Notes: a model not told the origin generated them from the sequence alone. DNA of 64,000 nucleotides from Russula earlei (GCA_025769875.1 JAGFNK010000068.1:62001-126000), one strand, 5' to 3'. Counted from the stretch's first letter, positions 9,210 to 21,229 are shown. Numbers and translations are program-made.

Positions 9210-11207
9210 CTATGTTTCGTCGTCCCAGCCAACCCTGTGCTTCTTCTCCCTCGTATCCTCCGCATAGTTCTCGTAAAAGTTGTTCGGGTCGCGTTCCTCG
9301 TACGCGCCTTCTCCCTCGCCGTGCGTGCGACCGGGGCCGTCCCAGAAGTGATATGCCTGGCTATGCACGCCGTATGACGCGGGCACGACCTCGATTAGAT
9401 CCCCGCGTGCGACCTCGATTGCAGGTATTTCGGACGGTGGCAAACCGATCAGGTATGCGAGCAGACAGCGTATGACGGAGGCATGCCCGATAATCAGCAA
9501 GTCTTCTTGCTCGCGCTCTAGCTCAATCAACGTCGGCTCCAATCGGACTTTGGGGGGAGGGTCTCGTTCAGCGACCAGGTGCAAGCATGCCGAATGGGGA
9601 CGAGGAACGTACCGCTGAGGTCATGGTAGCTTTCCGCACGCGGCGCACGGAAGGAATACGGATCTTTGACGAAGCGCTCCCACTCTTCGGGGTATTCACT
9701 CTTGGCGTCTGCCACAGTGAGTCCGTCCCATACACCGGGGTTGATTTCGGACATCTGTGGCTTCTCTATGACCTTCACTTTGCACTGTGCCCCCCCTGGA
9801 TGCTTGGAGTCTGCCGCTGCCAGGAAGGGCCAAGCGGTGTGGTGAGAACGGCGACGGGCGGATGTCCATATCTGAAGAGGGGATGAGGGCGTAGGATCTA
9901 GACGATAGTGGACGGACGGACCACGAGACGGCTCGTTTTAGGGTCGAGTCCGCGTTCCTTCAATGACTTTGCACGACGTTCAAGCACGAAGTCTTTCAGT
10001 CGCGCCGCATATTCCCACCCAATCTCCGAGAGATCGGCATCGACCTTGTAGGAATGTTCATGGAGCGAGTGTCCGGACTAAAAAGTAACTTTGCGTAAGT
10101 AAGACGACAGGAGAGCGGCCGGAAGTCATACGCGTGCAAAGTAGATGGTTCTATATCGATTGTGGATGTTCATGAGGAAGAATATTATCCTCGACTACCC
10201 AAGATAAGCCTTTGCATGACGAGCAACTCGGTTTGGTTTACCTGTAAATAGCCCCGAACGTTCTGATATCGATAAAGTCAGAAAATGGAGATTGAGCCAG
10301 AGCATGGTGTTAACGTACATTGACCATGATTTTTTCGCCAACCTAAGGGGACCGCATTGACCAATGAGCTGAGTAGATTTGTCATGAACGAGGCCAGACA
10401 ACACACGTTAATGATCCGGATGGACGGCACATCAAGCTCATCAACGGTTTCGTAGTGCTTTTCGTGGTCCCTTATTCGACTGTAGTAATCCTGCACCGCA
10501 AGGTTTGGATCCCAACCACGATACTGATTCACGAGACGTGATGGTGTCAAACGAACGGGACCAGGAAAGGAAAGTGGGGCAGGACGTACGTCCGGTGAAG
10601 AGATCTTCACACTGCGTATATTACGTTCGATAACCTTTGGGTCGTCACAGATCGATTCTGCAAAAAAAGGGGGAATGGTCAGAGAAAGGAGAGAGCAATG
10701 AAACCAAACGCAGTAGTAGCGACAACCTAGGATCACAACGTGTATGCCCCCCTTGCCGAACTTCTCCGCCACCCTCTGCCGTTGGTCACGGCGCCCGTTA
10801 TTCGCGTCGTAGATAACGCACTGCCCTCCTTCCTTGAAAAAGTCCCATATGAGCTGTTCACAACCGTTTAAAACCTCCTGGCGCAATTCTATGGTCTCAG
10901 GGCACTTCTTCCCTAAGTTTGGTGGCGTACACATCAAGCACGACGCCCATGATCGATCGACCGACCACGCACCGAATGTGAAATAGTCAGGGGGTAACTT
11001 CTGGGCACCCCCTAATGTCTTGCGCCTGTAATCACCCAGAGAGACTACTTGCGTCTTTATCCCAGCCCATCGGAGATAGCGCTCGAGGGCCCTGGAAATG
11101 TGTGTCTTGCCACGAGCAGGCAGTCCAACTGTGACTACCAGGATCTTTCCTGCATGGAAAAGGAGCCCAGATGCGGTAGTGTAGAGTGGTGCAACCATGT
11201 CCGTCAA
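9210..11207 (-). CDS. 6-phosphofructo-2-kinase with degenerate bisphosphatase domain
   Basis: Eight exons (11207-10727, 10657-10407, 10342-10319, 10262-10242, 10194-10132, 10077-9922, 9871-9613, 9547-9210) sum to 530 residues. The N-terminal half is the kinase: Walker A GLPARGKTHISRAL near residue 29, then SLGDYRR, YFTFGAWS, CVIYDANNGRRDQR and ESICDDPKVIE. It makes fructose 2,6-bisphosphate, the activator of phosphofructokinase, in the cytosol. The C-terminal half has the histidine-phosphatase fold: INPGVWDGL, APRAESYHDLSVRLEP and LLIIGHASVIRCL. The expected RHGES motif reads RSGHS, formed across the 10132/10077 junction, so the phospho-acceptor histidine is serine. Yeast Pfk26 has the same kind of change and lacks bisphosphatase activity. 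I infer a kinase-only enzyme. Start taken at the ATG 28 residues before Walker A; an upstream exon is possible. Confidence 0.92.
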
Positions 11208-11575
11208 GAGATATCACTGGTACATTGGAGAGTGATGAGATAAGGAACCCACCCACCCTCGGAACGACTTCGCCCTAACCCTACTCCGGGGTCATAGCTC
11301 ACCATCGTCGTTGATATTCTACCACATCTCGTATTAACAAATGCTCCTTCTCAAATCAAGGCAACGGCCTAGAAGTAATACACGAAAGGGAACCAGAGGG
11401 GGAAGGCATAGAGAGTAAGATAGGCACGGATGAGCCACTGTCATGGTATGAACGAGGGATGAGTGGCTTGTCAACAAGATCAGCAACAACTGTAAATTGC
11501 ACATAGCGTACAAGTCTAACTTGGAAAAAAAGTCCAAAGAAAGAAAGCACCGAGTATGCCCTCCAGCTCCAGAGA

Positions 11576-12464
11576 CTACGCAGCGGACGCCCTGTATTCT
11601 TCCATCTCCCGATCAAGCTGATCAAGCGTTTTCTTGACGCGCTTGGGACCCTTTTTTGTGCGTTTTTGAGGACCTGAAACGGCAATAGATATCGTGCTCC
11701 GCTTAGCTGGAAGTTGTCTGAATGGTGATGTACGATGTAAGCATAGGCCGTTAAACGGCGTGCGCTAGAGAAAAGTAGCTCCAACTGGAGACATACGGAG
11801 GAGGCATAGCAACTGCACGTTTTGGCGCCTGATCAGAGGCTGCTTGTATGTGAGGACCAGAAATACGGGATAATAAAGAAGGAGGGACATTGGGCCGCTC
11901 TTGAATCGTCCGCATAGGGAGTTCGACGCCATCTGCCACTACTTCTATTTTAAGCTTATGCTCTAGTTATTACGATGTCCAGTCAGTGACAGACTGAGTG
12001 AAGAAAGGGAAAGGACCTACTCCCATCAATCACCTTGCCATCGTACTTGGACCGTGCCACGCCAGCGTCGGTTGGACGGTGAAAGGTAACTATGGCCATT
12101 CCCTTCGGTCGCCCTTGGCTGTTATAGATAAGAAACAAGTCCTTCACAGGCCCGATCGTTCTCTTGAATAGTTCCTATACAAAGTAATGGGGAGGATTGT
12201 ATATGCAGGGAAGCATTTAAGTATACCAACCTCAACCTCTGTCTCCACGACATCCATGGGCAGGTTGCTAAGTAAGATTTTACTACCGCGTTGCAAATTC
12301 TTCTTCGACAGATGCGCTGTACTCCCATTGGTAGCAGCGGTGCTGCCTATCCCGAGTGATGTCCGCCAAGCGGGCGGAACTTGTTGGGCAGACCCCATGA
12401 GCTGGCGCTTTGTCCCATGGTAGGCATTGAAGCGCGCAGAGCCTGTCCTAGTCTGCCCACTCAT
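11576..12464 (-). CDS. ALY/REF (Yra1-like) mRNA export adaptor with RRM
   Basis: Four exons (12464-12231, 12174-12021, 11962-11797, 11717-11576) give 231 residues. After a ~65-residue linker an RRM runs from SKILLSNLPMDVVETEVEEL through the RNP1-like strand GRPKGMAIVTF to KLKIEVV. The tail ends RVKKTLDQLDREMEEYR then ASAA, matching the LDxxLDxYxA UAP56-binding helix of ALY/REF proteins. These load onto spliced mRNA through the TREX complex and hand it to the export receptor. The usual N-terminal UAP56-binding motif is not obvious, so a missing 5' exon is possible; the ATG at 12464 is the first in frame. The last intron (11796-11718) was placed so that the tail runs in frame. Diverges from ATX1 across about 240 bp that must hold both promoters. 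Confidence 0.88.
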
Positions 12465-12701
12465 TGGGAACTCAGAGATAGGATTGAGCGGGAGATATAG
12501 CGATCCGAGGAGGGGGGGGGAAGTAGCCACAGAGAGACGCGATGCGAAGGTGTCCGGCGGTTGCCTTTGCGTATTCGCTTCACATCATGTGATCTTATAT
12601 GGATGACTGAGACCAGGCACCATCTCTCTTCCCAACCATCATCTCCACCTTCGTTGGCAGGCAAATCCGTGCTGATATCCTACCTCAGACCCTACGTCCA
12701 A

Positions 12702-13208
12702 ATGGTTCTCTTCAGCTTTCACTCGCATTGCATCCATTCCTGACCCTTGTGCAGGCCGACCCGGAGAATACTTACAAATTCAACGTCAAGGTAATCTCCG
12801 TGTGTTTGTGACGCTGTCACCTCCCTTAGCATCACGTTATAGATGACCTGCGGCGGTTGCTCTGGTGCTGTGTCGCGCGCACTCGGGAAGGTTAGCGAAG
12901 GGGGTGAGCCTCACGTATCATTCAAGCTTGGAGATAGTTCACCTCGACTCAGTCTCCTCCTACGACGTTAGCCTTGAGAAGCAGGAAGTTTTGGTTAAAG
13001 GAACCCTTCCTTTCGATGATGTTCTCGCCGTCATCAAGAAGACGGGCAAACAGGTTAGCGTAAAGGAACTGCGGTGGCAAAGTTCTTTCGTTAAGATCCT
13101 TTCTAGGTCCTTTCCGGAGAGGTTGTCTCCAAGCAGATTGTCCCCGAAGAGGCTGGCCCCGAGGTGGATGTCCCTAAGGAGGCTGTTCCCGTTGAAGTCG
13201 TCAATTAG
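12702..13208 (+). CDS. ATX1-type cytosolic copper chaperone
   Basis: Five coding exons (12702-12704, 12755-12790, 12843-12903, 12953-13053, 13107-13208) give exactly 100 residues: MADPENTYKFNVK joined to MTCGGCSGAVSRALGK, then SSYDVSLEKQEVLVKGTLP and DDVLAVIKKTGKQ. The MTCGGC motif is the copper(I)-binding MxCxxC loop of the heavy-metal-associated fold, and the following Lys-rich face suits docking to the P-type ATPase that loads secreted copper enzymes. The C-terminal ~30 residues after VLSGEVV are an acidic, Val/Pro/Glu-rich extension not found in the 73-residue yeast protein. Exon 1 of the coding region is only the ATG. Splice joins are supported by the frame: every junction restores the family sequence. 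Confidence 0.9.
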
Positions 13209-16073
13209 CTAAAGATAGAAGATCCGAGGGTTGCCCATGTATTCATTGTGATTGTTCGAAGTTCAGCAGCTTTGTTGTAGGAAGTGAGACGGCCTCCGTG
13301 TCAGCGTAACAGCGCTCTGGTCTTCAGTCTCGAACTGACCCTGGTCACAAGCTTGGTGGCAAACGCCGTCCTGCGATCGGAAGGGGATTTCCACTAACTA
13401 GCGTCGTCAGTTCACAGCACAATACTTGTGATATCGCCGTCGAAAACGGCACTTACTTGCCAAATGTTCAGTCTTCCGCGGAAAGACCAAAGTCTCGGTT
13501 AGACAAGTATGCTCACAGCACAGGGTTATGTGGGTTGAACAACCCCGAGCTACAGCGACAACGGCGTTGAAAATCGCCGGTGCCGGTTCGTGCGAGAAAC
13601 GGACGACGCCCTGTATGTCTTGCCGCGCTGTCTCTTGACAATCTGACACCGTCACCTACGCTATTCATTACCATCAATCCTGGAAGATATATCCGTTGGA
13701 AGCGATCCATCCGCCGCGCAGGTGTGGCTTGATGCCTTGCAGCCCTTGTCGTACCACGACCTTGGCTTACTCGAGGGGTAATTTGCGGCCAACAGATCTA
13801 GGGTGGTTCAGGGAGTGCCCATGCGCAAATCAGAGAGCCGAGCAATAAATAGGCACTGTTCCGACTGACTCCGAGTCGGTGGCAATATATCACAGCTACA
13901 AGTTCGCCGTTTTTGCTCTGATACGAACGTGCCCACGCAGATTTGCATGGACGATGTCGATCGATCATGGCGTATGACGCACGGTCGTGTCTCAGACTGC
14001 GCGGCCCCACGAAAAACATCATCGCGCCGAGAAGTACGGCCCGAAGGAGGTGGTTTTGGCACGAACGCCTGTACCCCAGAACCTCCTTGATGGGCGTTCG
14101 GTGCCTTTTCTCGGGCAAAATTTTCGCTATGGACAACCCATGATGTGCTCAGTTCATCCCTGTTCTCACTCCTCCGACGATGAGATGCCAGTAGGGCTCT
14201 TGTGCTGGTCGTTTTCTTCCCGTAGATATGACGACAATCGACAATGGCCTGTTCTCGTACTGCCACCTTCCATCGCTCAAGGTCTCCTTTCCTGTCGGTC
14301 CGAAGTCTTATCATCCGTTCCTAGTTATAGATCCCACTAGTAGGTTGCGCGTTGCTTCCATTATGGTCGCCTGACAACGAACCGCCGGCCAGGACATGGC
14401 ACCGTGCGGAGTGCCATACTCGATGGACAACATTCTATGGATTGGCCGCGACAGCCGAACGCCGAGAACGCTGTAAGAAGGGTTCTACAGGAAAAGGAAC
14501 GCAGAAGCAAGGGCTCCAGACTCTCGAGGCGATCGAAAAGTAACCTCGCATAAGAGAAGCTGTGGGATACACACAGCACGGGATGGATCGGGGAACACGA
14601 TGCGGTGCAGGCAAGGGGTGTAGTTACACACCTACCAACTACACCTGGTAGGTGGGTAGATCCAGGCCAAGATTGTGCGCCGCGCACGTGATAACCCGCT
14701 GATCACATAATTTTGCGTAAACGTAATTGAATGGGAAACAGCCTAAACGCGTTTCTTGCGCGGAAGCCTATATCCACGATGCTCGACGACATCGCGACCT
14801 CAGTTGACAGTCAGACCCCCAGGCGGTCTGTGTCATATCTGACAGCCTGAAACAGGCTGTCGAGGCGGGTCCACCTCAGCCACCTCCCTTTGGAGCTAGT
14901 TAGCATCCAGCTAGCTGTTCGTAGTTGCATCCACTGTGCCAAGAGATGCTCCTGATATCCGAGCTCCCACCGTTGGTATGGCCGCTCCGAGCTCAAATGC
15001 TCCAATAAATATGATGACGGCATGCAATGATGCAACCGTCTTCTGCGGTGTTTTCAGACCCGGGAAGACGCCTTGCTCTACCGTAATCGTAGGATGGTAT
15101 GATAACTGTGCCTGAAAACCGAGGCAAGGGCCGTCCATGTCATCTACGTCAATCGGTATGACTGAGAATTGTAAATCACCCTGTTCCATGCACGCTGGTA
15201 TTTATGATCCTTTTAGAACGGGGATCACAGGGAGGGCATGGATCACTGAGGTTGTGTGGATACTTGGCTCCGCCCGTTATACACAAGATCCAAGATGGTT
15301 GCAATGCTAAAATATCTCACTTGTAACAACGCTCGAAGACAGGCAATAGCGGAGCTGTATCTCCGATATAATCCCATCTTTGACTAGAATTTGTGATAAC
15401 CAATCAGCGAGGAAAGCTTACACGCAATATTTAATAAATCTTCTTTCTACTCGAAAGTGAGGGTTTTCTCGCTGAATACCCGTGATCACAACTCCAGGAG
15501 ACCCCTCCCAATGGCGCTTGTGAATTGCATCCGAGTTGGCGCCGTCACAGTTATCTGGTTATCTATCATGAAAACATTGATTTGGGGTTCTCCTGTCTGC
15601 CTCGCATTGATTAAGAATTTGATGGATCGCCTACAACGACTTGGTGAGTGGTCTCGTTCGTGAAATTTTAATAACAGGTCGTTCACTTCGTTCCATTGAG
15701 GGGACCGCCATAAGAGTAGAAGGGCAAGGGGGCCTGAGGCACAGAGGGCGTTGTTAGGAGATTGATCACAAGTGACTGACGGCTTTACGTTGGGATGCAC
15801 GACCACGTAAAAAAAAATTATCATGCCGATTTGCCGACGACCGGCCTCAAGCTCAAGTCCCCCACATTGTTATTATGTAATTCACGAAAAAAGAATAAAC
15901 CCTTTGAAAAACTGGTCTTATCCGGTTTTTTTTCCGCCCGCCGGCTTGATAATTTTGTCAGATATGAAAATGCATATTGGCAGGTCTGCGGGTCGGGCTG
16001 GGCTCTCGTTCGCCCACTCCAACCCACTTTTTCTCTTTCTGCCATCTTCCATCGCACCAGTAATCGTCATACC
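13209..16073. other. 2.9-kb gap with no supported gene
   Basis: Short frames occur on both strands (for example 14911-15189 minus, 92 residues, and 13808-14314 minus, 168 residues), but none shows a recognisable domain or splice-joined continuity. The last ~250 bp before 16074 are pyrimidine-rich and are probably the promoter and leader of the bHLH gene. The remainder may be decayed coding sequence that I cannot identify. Confidence 0.4.
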
Positions 16074-18029
16074 ATGGACCATCAAGATGTGCGACAACAA
16101 CAGAAGGACCTTTTTAATACGCTCTTCATTTCCGAGGTAGGCGCTGAGCGCGGGAACGAATCTCACCATCCGAGTCTGTATGGTGGCACACTCCCTTCGC
16201 CTGCACCGTCGGCCATGTCTCCCCCCAATCCCATCATCCCCATCAATCTCGACCTCGTAACGCAGCTCATTGGAATACAAGGCCAACAAACAGGCTCAAT
16301 CGCACAGGGCCAATATAACCCCCAGCTCGTGCTTGAGCAACGGCTCAAGCTCAATCAGTTACAGCAATTGCAGTTACAGAATCAGATCCTTCAGCAACAA
16401 GTACGTCAAACGCTACTCACGTCTTTGGCGCGCTCTCATCGTGTCATTCATCGCCTATTCTTTCAGCTCGAATTCCTGACTGGCCAAGGCGGCACATCTT
16501 CAATTGAGGGCTCAAGTGAGCGACAGAAGTCTCAAAACCCCTTCCTTGGCCTTCCTACACCCAGTGAGTGCGGTCTCTGAATCCATTTCACGGGAACGTG
16601 AAGCCAATTGTGTTTCAGTCAACTCTGCCGAATTGCACGCCCAATCGAGCCCGAATACGGACTACATATCCCCTATCACCCTCGGTTATGGCATTGCATC
16701 GAACTTCAGATCCAACAATCAGTCACAGCTCCCTCCTGATATGCACCTCCCTCCAAATCATACGCCGGCTTCTCATGACGCTCGCTCCGCGCCAGCTAAC
16801 GTCGTCTTTGACACCACGCCGCCTTTGCCCCTACCTTCTCCCGGAGATTTAGATTTTGATCTTTCGCCTCTAAGCCCTTGGATGGACGCATATAAACCCG
16901 AGGCTCCTCAACAGTCCCGAGGTAGTAAACGTACTGCGTCACCCCCTCACGAGCAGCAGAGAAAAATTGCACGACAGCGTCCGTCACCTACACCCCGAGT
17001 TCCCCCGAACTCCACCAAGCGCAACAACGCTCGCGGCTCAAAATCCGCATCTTCGACACCACTTCTGCGCTCTTCGCGCACCCGTGGACGCAAGAATAGC
17101 ACCAGTGGAGATATACCAGGCGATACCCCATCGCCAGTAGAGTTATCAATGCCACCGCCTGCACCTCCAATATCCCAGCCCGAGCCCAAAGCATCAACCT
17201 CGACCGTAAATATGCTCGTGGCGACCTCATCGCTCGCAGGTGCTACCGAACCTATTCACAACATAACGCCTGTGACCCCTGCTAGCATTATGAACTTGGG
17301 AGGACTCGGTATGAACAGTGGCCTTTCTCCCCCGACCCATGCGGTAAAATCTGAGGGTAAGGCCAAATCTGGTGGCCGTGGGAAAGACACTTCCCCTTCC
17401 GCTCACCCTACCAAAAGAGGCAATGGGGTCTCACTTGTGAGCCCAAGCCTAAAACCTATATTACCTGGTATACTCGACTCGACTTTCCCCCGTGTGGCAC
17501 TGATTTTTCCCCAGTATTAGCCGGGAATGTGTATGCCTCCAACGCCCTTGCCTCATCGTCTTTACCATCGCCTGTCCTTCGTAAGACGTCGCACAAGGCT
17601 GCAGAACAGAAACGTCGTGACTCGCTCAAGACAACGTTCGACGATCTACGCACGTTACTACCCACCATTCCACTACCAAGTGAGGAGGGTTATCCCGACG
17701 AACCAATCCTACCTGGGGCTATGCCTCCCCGCGGCCCACCTAGGGGCAACGCAGATGGTCCAAATCGGGGCATCAGCAAGTTACAACTCCTTCGATGCGG
17801 AAATGACTACATCCGCCTGCTCAAAGACAAGATTGCAAGACGTGACAACGAGATCGCGTTGCTTCGTTCTGAGGTGCTACGCTTGCGTGGTTTTATGAGT
17901 GAGGATGTGTGGCAAGAAGGCGCAGAAGGTATTGACCTAGAGCGCGACATTGACTTTGGGGAGCTTGGCCCCTGGCGACGGAGTATGAGCACGTATGATG
18001 ACGATGGGGAGGAAGATGCGGCAGAGTGA
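16074..18029 (+). CDS. Basic helix-loop-helix transcription factor
   Basis: Four exons (16074-16400, 16467-16563, 16619-17467, 17515-18029) give 595 residues. The N-terminus has a Gln-rich coiled stretch (LNQLQQLQLQNQILQQQ, about residues 92-109). The middle is Pro/Ser-rich with basic patches (KRTASPPHEQQRKIARQR and TRGRKNS) that may be nuclear signals. Near the C-terminus the bHLH begins RKTSHKAAEQKRRDSLKTTF. The basic region has His, Glu and Arg at the positions that read a CANNTG E-box (HKAAEQKRR). Helix 1 ends DDLRTLLP, then comes a long ~45-residue Pro/Gly loop, and helix 2 is GISKLQLLRCGNDYIRLLKDKI followed by a leucine-zipper-like segment (NEIALLRSEVLRLRGF). The tail is acidic. Target genes are unknown. 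A first ATG with no in-frame alternative upstream in good context was chosen. Confidence 0.88.
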
Positions 18030-20059
18030 CATTACTAATCATCCAGGGATATTTTATTTCTGACAGCAGATCGCAGTTGACTCGGGCGGTAGGTGTCATG
18101 CCTTGCCCTGGTTGTGACGATTAGGTATTTTCGCAGCGGGCCTAGCGGGCCTAGCGAAGAAGTGATTTTTTTTTTGTACCGTCGTGAAGACGTATTGTTG
18201 TGCAACCTCGTGCAAATTTCTGACAAATCCCTTTTTGTGTGGGATTTCGACTGATCCAGGACTAATTTACGGGTTTGTTAACTGCAATTCGATAAGACCT
18301 CTCTTAACTTCGTTGATCTATTTCCCTCTCCCCCCTCCCAGAGGAAAAAGAATGCGCACAACTAGACCTAGGCTTAGGATCGGGTATCCCTTTTCTTCAG
18401 GCGGCATAAAACGTCTTGGTCTTGGTCCTATCCTCCGACGAACGCTTGGGTAATACTCAGTGGCCGCAGATCCGTCCGGTGTCTATGTATCAACTCCGTT
18501 GCCACTAGGACAGCTACCACTACCACTGGACGTGCGCCAGCGATGACATACCTCGTCCACACATCTCAAGGATTCCCAACGACAGCATCGGGGATAACCA
18601 TTACACCTTGTGACCGCTGCTCAAGACGGACCCCGCCTATCCGGCCTGCCGGGGTGCAAAGACCGTTCAACCTGGGCTATAGCATCCGTTGATCTTTTCA
18701 CAGTCAACATCGTGTTAATCGTATCGTATCGTATCCTGGGCGTTCTTGCATACGCGCGCGGGGCTTTGAACACCGCTCCTCAAGTCATCCAACGCCTCCT
18801 GTCGTTCGTCTGACATGCCTCTTGTCAACTGACGCGGACCGTCATTCTTAGTCCCGATCACGGTGTTCATCATCTGAATGCCGCCCGTTGCGATAAATCG
18901 ATTGCTTGCTGTAGGCGGGGCACAGCACTTTTGTGCTGAACCCCCACTACGTAGCGCGCACATCTCCAATCGCTCCACCGGCGATACGTATCTGGCCTGA
19001 CCTGCCTTTGTGCAGACTGTGACTCCGGAGAGGAGGAAAGGCAGCGAGAGCGGCACGAGCACGTGGAGGCTGAGAAGCCGCGTCTTCCCTTCACCTGTCT
19101 GCACACTTGGCACGAGCGGCGACAAGGCTGTCGGCAACGACCGCCCCAGTCCCCCCCCCCCCCCAAGTTCCGTGGTTTTATGATGTGCCGCTTTGACTGG
19201 GAACGCCCGCCTTATTGGCCGAAAAAAAAGACTACGTTGGGGGATCAATGGATGGGACAGAAATGAACGCGTGACGGCATCATGTAGTGCCACCTTCCTC
19301 GACGCTTGTATCTCTTCCAGACTCCGCGACGTTATCGAACGGGAAGTCCGTGCCCGGATCGCGCAAAAGAAGGTAGAGGTTTCTTTAATTAATCGCGCCA
19401 GGAGGGAGGAGACAGCCAGTCCACGTCAGGCAAACCGGCATGTCTTGACCCGCCATTCGGCTCTATCTCCCGACAGGTCTGTGGGTGGTAGCATTGTGAC
19501 CGTAGGATTTCACGCAAACTGTTATATCTCGGAAGAGATTGCAGAGACACCCTGTCTGAGGGGAGGGAGACGGCTAGAGTGATTATATAGGTCTCTCCAG
19601 TCCAGCGGGTCCTGCTCTCGATAGAGGTGGAGGATCAGTGCAAGAAACAGCCCTGTCTCTCTGAGATAATGCGGCTCTGAGAATAAAAAATGTCGATCAA
19701 GAGGGGGGAGCGTTGAACTGACGGAGAACAACTACGATCACCGCCGAACGTTATTGCGCCGACCCAGCTTGATTGTGAGTTATTTATTATTTTGAATTAT
19801 GGTAAGTCTCGCGCCATCAGCTTCTCCTCTTGGGGTTCGGATTGGAATGGAATTTATCTTTCTTTGGGTCGCACGATAAGATCTTAAGATAACGATCGGA
19901 TCTCGCTCCAGAACCATTGGAATGGAGATCTCAGATCCCGAGTTTCCATTTCGGGGGTGTAGTTCCTGGTCCCGTGGTCAATTGTTTACAGCATTTTTTC
20001 CGCCCCACCATCATCCTTCACCACCCTAATCCGTCCGTCTACTAGTTCTAGTCAGCGCG
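18030..20059. other. 2-kb gap with no supported gene
   Basis: Open frames are short and mutually overlapping, without motifs. A C-tract occurs at 19147-19160 and AT-rich stretches near 19780. The final ~80 bp (CCACCATCATCC-type pyrimidines) look like the leader of the membrane-protein gene. Confidence 0.4.
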
Positions 20060-20797
20060 ATGTCCCAGCCTGGGCGAAGTCCTCTGTACGTTGGCCTTTC
20101 AGCAGTCGTGGAGTCTCGGCAGCTGCTGACTACAGTCTGACATGTCAGCTCCACTGTATTCTTGCTCCACATTGCCCTGGAGGCGCCATTGGCCGTCCAG
20201 GGCATTTGGTTCCCGACGTCCCTCCCTTTCCTCCAGCTGAACAACACTACTATTGTCGTGCTGAAGGTGCGTGAACGACATCTTAAAAAATACACCTGAG
20301 GCTGCAAGCTCATCGTATCCGTCGTTTTTTTTTTTTTTTGGGAAGATGTATGCGACGCTGGTGCTGAGCGTCTGCATCATCGCGCTGCTTTGCTTTCCTC
20401 TGCCGGGTGAGTCGTCCGCTTGTTGGATCACGTCGTAACATCGGAAGGGAAAGCGGTCAACGTGGATTCCCCCCCCCCTCTCTCCAGAGTTCCTTCCTGG
20501 AAAGCGAGCGCTCGCGATCGGCCTCTGCGTGTATCACAGCATCATATCAACCGTGCTCTTCCAAGCGCCGCGCTTCATCCCGTACTCCTTCGGACCCTTC
20601 TTTGAAGCGTCAGTAACCGCTCTCTTGCGAGCGAACGAACGCCCACCCGAAGCTGATTCGAACGCTCTGTGGCGTCTAGGTACAAGGTCACCCCAGAAAT
20701 CGTTTGGGGATGCTTTCATGGATTCTTGGGTCTCGGTTTCGTCGCGTGGTGGCAGTCGACTGTGGCGTTCACGCAGATGATGAAGAGGGCGGAATAG
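20060..20797 (+). CDS. Small four-helix membrane protein, unknown function
   Basis: Five exons (20060-20085, 20149-20266, 20346-20406, 20488-20608, 20680-20797) total 444 nt and 147 residues, with every junction GT-AG and in frame. The N-terminus MSQPGRSPLSTVF leads into a first hydrophobic helix. Further helices are YATLVLSVCIIALLCFPLP, LAIGLCVYHSIISTVLFQAP and GCFHGFLGLGFVAWWQ. Polar or aromatic residues recur at PRFIPYSFGP and TPEIVWG. No signal peptide cleavage site or enzyme motif is evident. The length and four evenly spaced segments suggest an ER or other endomembrane protein. I do not recognise a named family, so function is left open. The final exon ends KRAE. Confidence 0.68.
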
Positions 20798-21140
20798 GTC
20801 CGTTAGAATCCATCTTGACGAAAAAAAAACAGCTGTCGTGCCGATGTGATCGCTGACCCAACAGAGACAGGTTGGGAAACACATGGGCCCTTCATATGCG
20901 ATGCCGAATGTCTTGGAGCCCCACTGTTCCCACACTGGTGCTGAAATTGCGGTGTGAGGAGGGGTGTTGATGTATGTGGTTTCCCAAAGGCTTGGGAATC
21001 ATCGGGGTCACGCTACACCCCTACAATGCCATATATATAGCGGGATATCCATTATCAGAGAAAGTATTGACAGCTGTGATCCCAAACTGAGTGATTGACG
21101 TCGAAGGTCATATGGTTCCCAAATAGCAGAGTTCAAGTAT

Positions 21141-21226
21141 TCCCGTTTAGCTCAGCTGGTAGAGCGCGTCACTAGTAACCTGCTTACTTAATGACGAGGT
21201 CAGTCGTTCAAGTCGGCTAATGGGAA
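21141..21226 (+). tRNA. tRNA-Thr (AGU) with 13-nt intron
   Basis: A full cloverleaf folds. The acceptor stem is TCCCGTT with AATGGGA and discriminator A. The D arm is GCTC/GAGC, the anticodon stem CGTCA/TGACG, and the T arm AGTCG/CGGCT with loop TTCAAGT. The loop reads C-T-AGT-A, then a 13-nt intron at 21178-21190 in the canonical place after position 37, then A. Anticodon AGT (read as IGU) gives threonine. A run of T residues immediately follows as the pol III stop. Confidence 0.88.
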
Positions 21227-21229
21227 TAC

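Noticed and set aside
11672..11796. Frameshift in ALY/REF before its conserved tail
   Set aside because: Placing the last acceptor at 11718 instead of 11672 puts the whole tail in frame and the length becomes a multiple of three.
20086..20148. In-frame TGA in the small membrane protein
   Set aside because: It lies inside a 63-nt intron with GTACGT donor, CTGAC branch and CAG acceptor.
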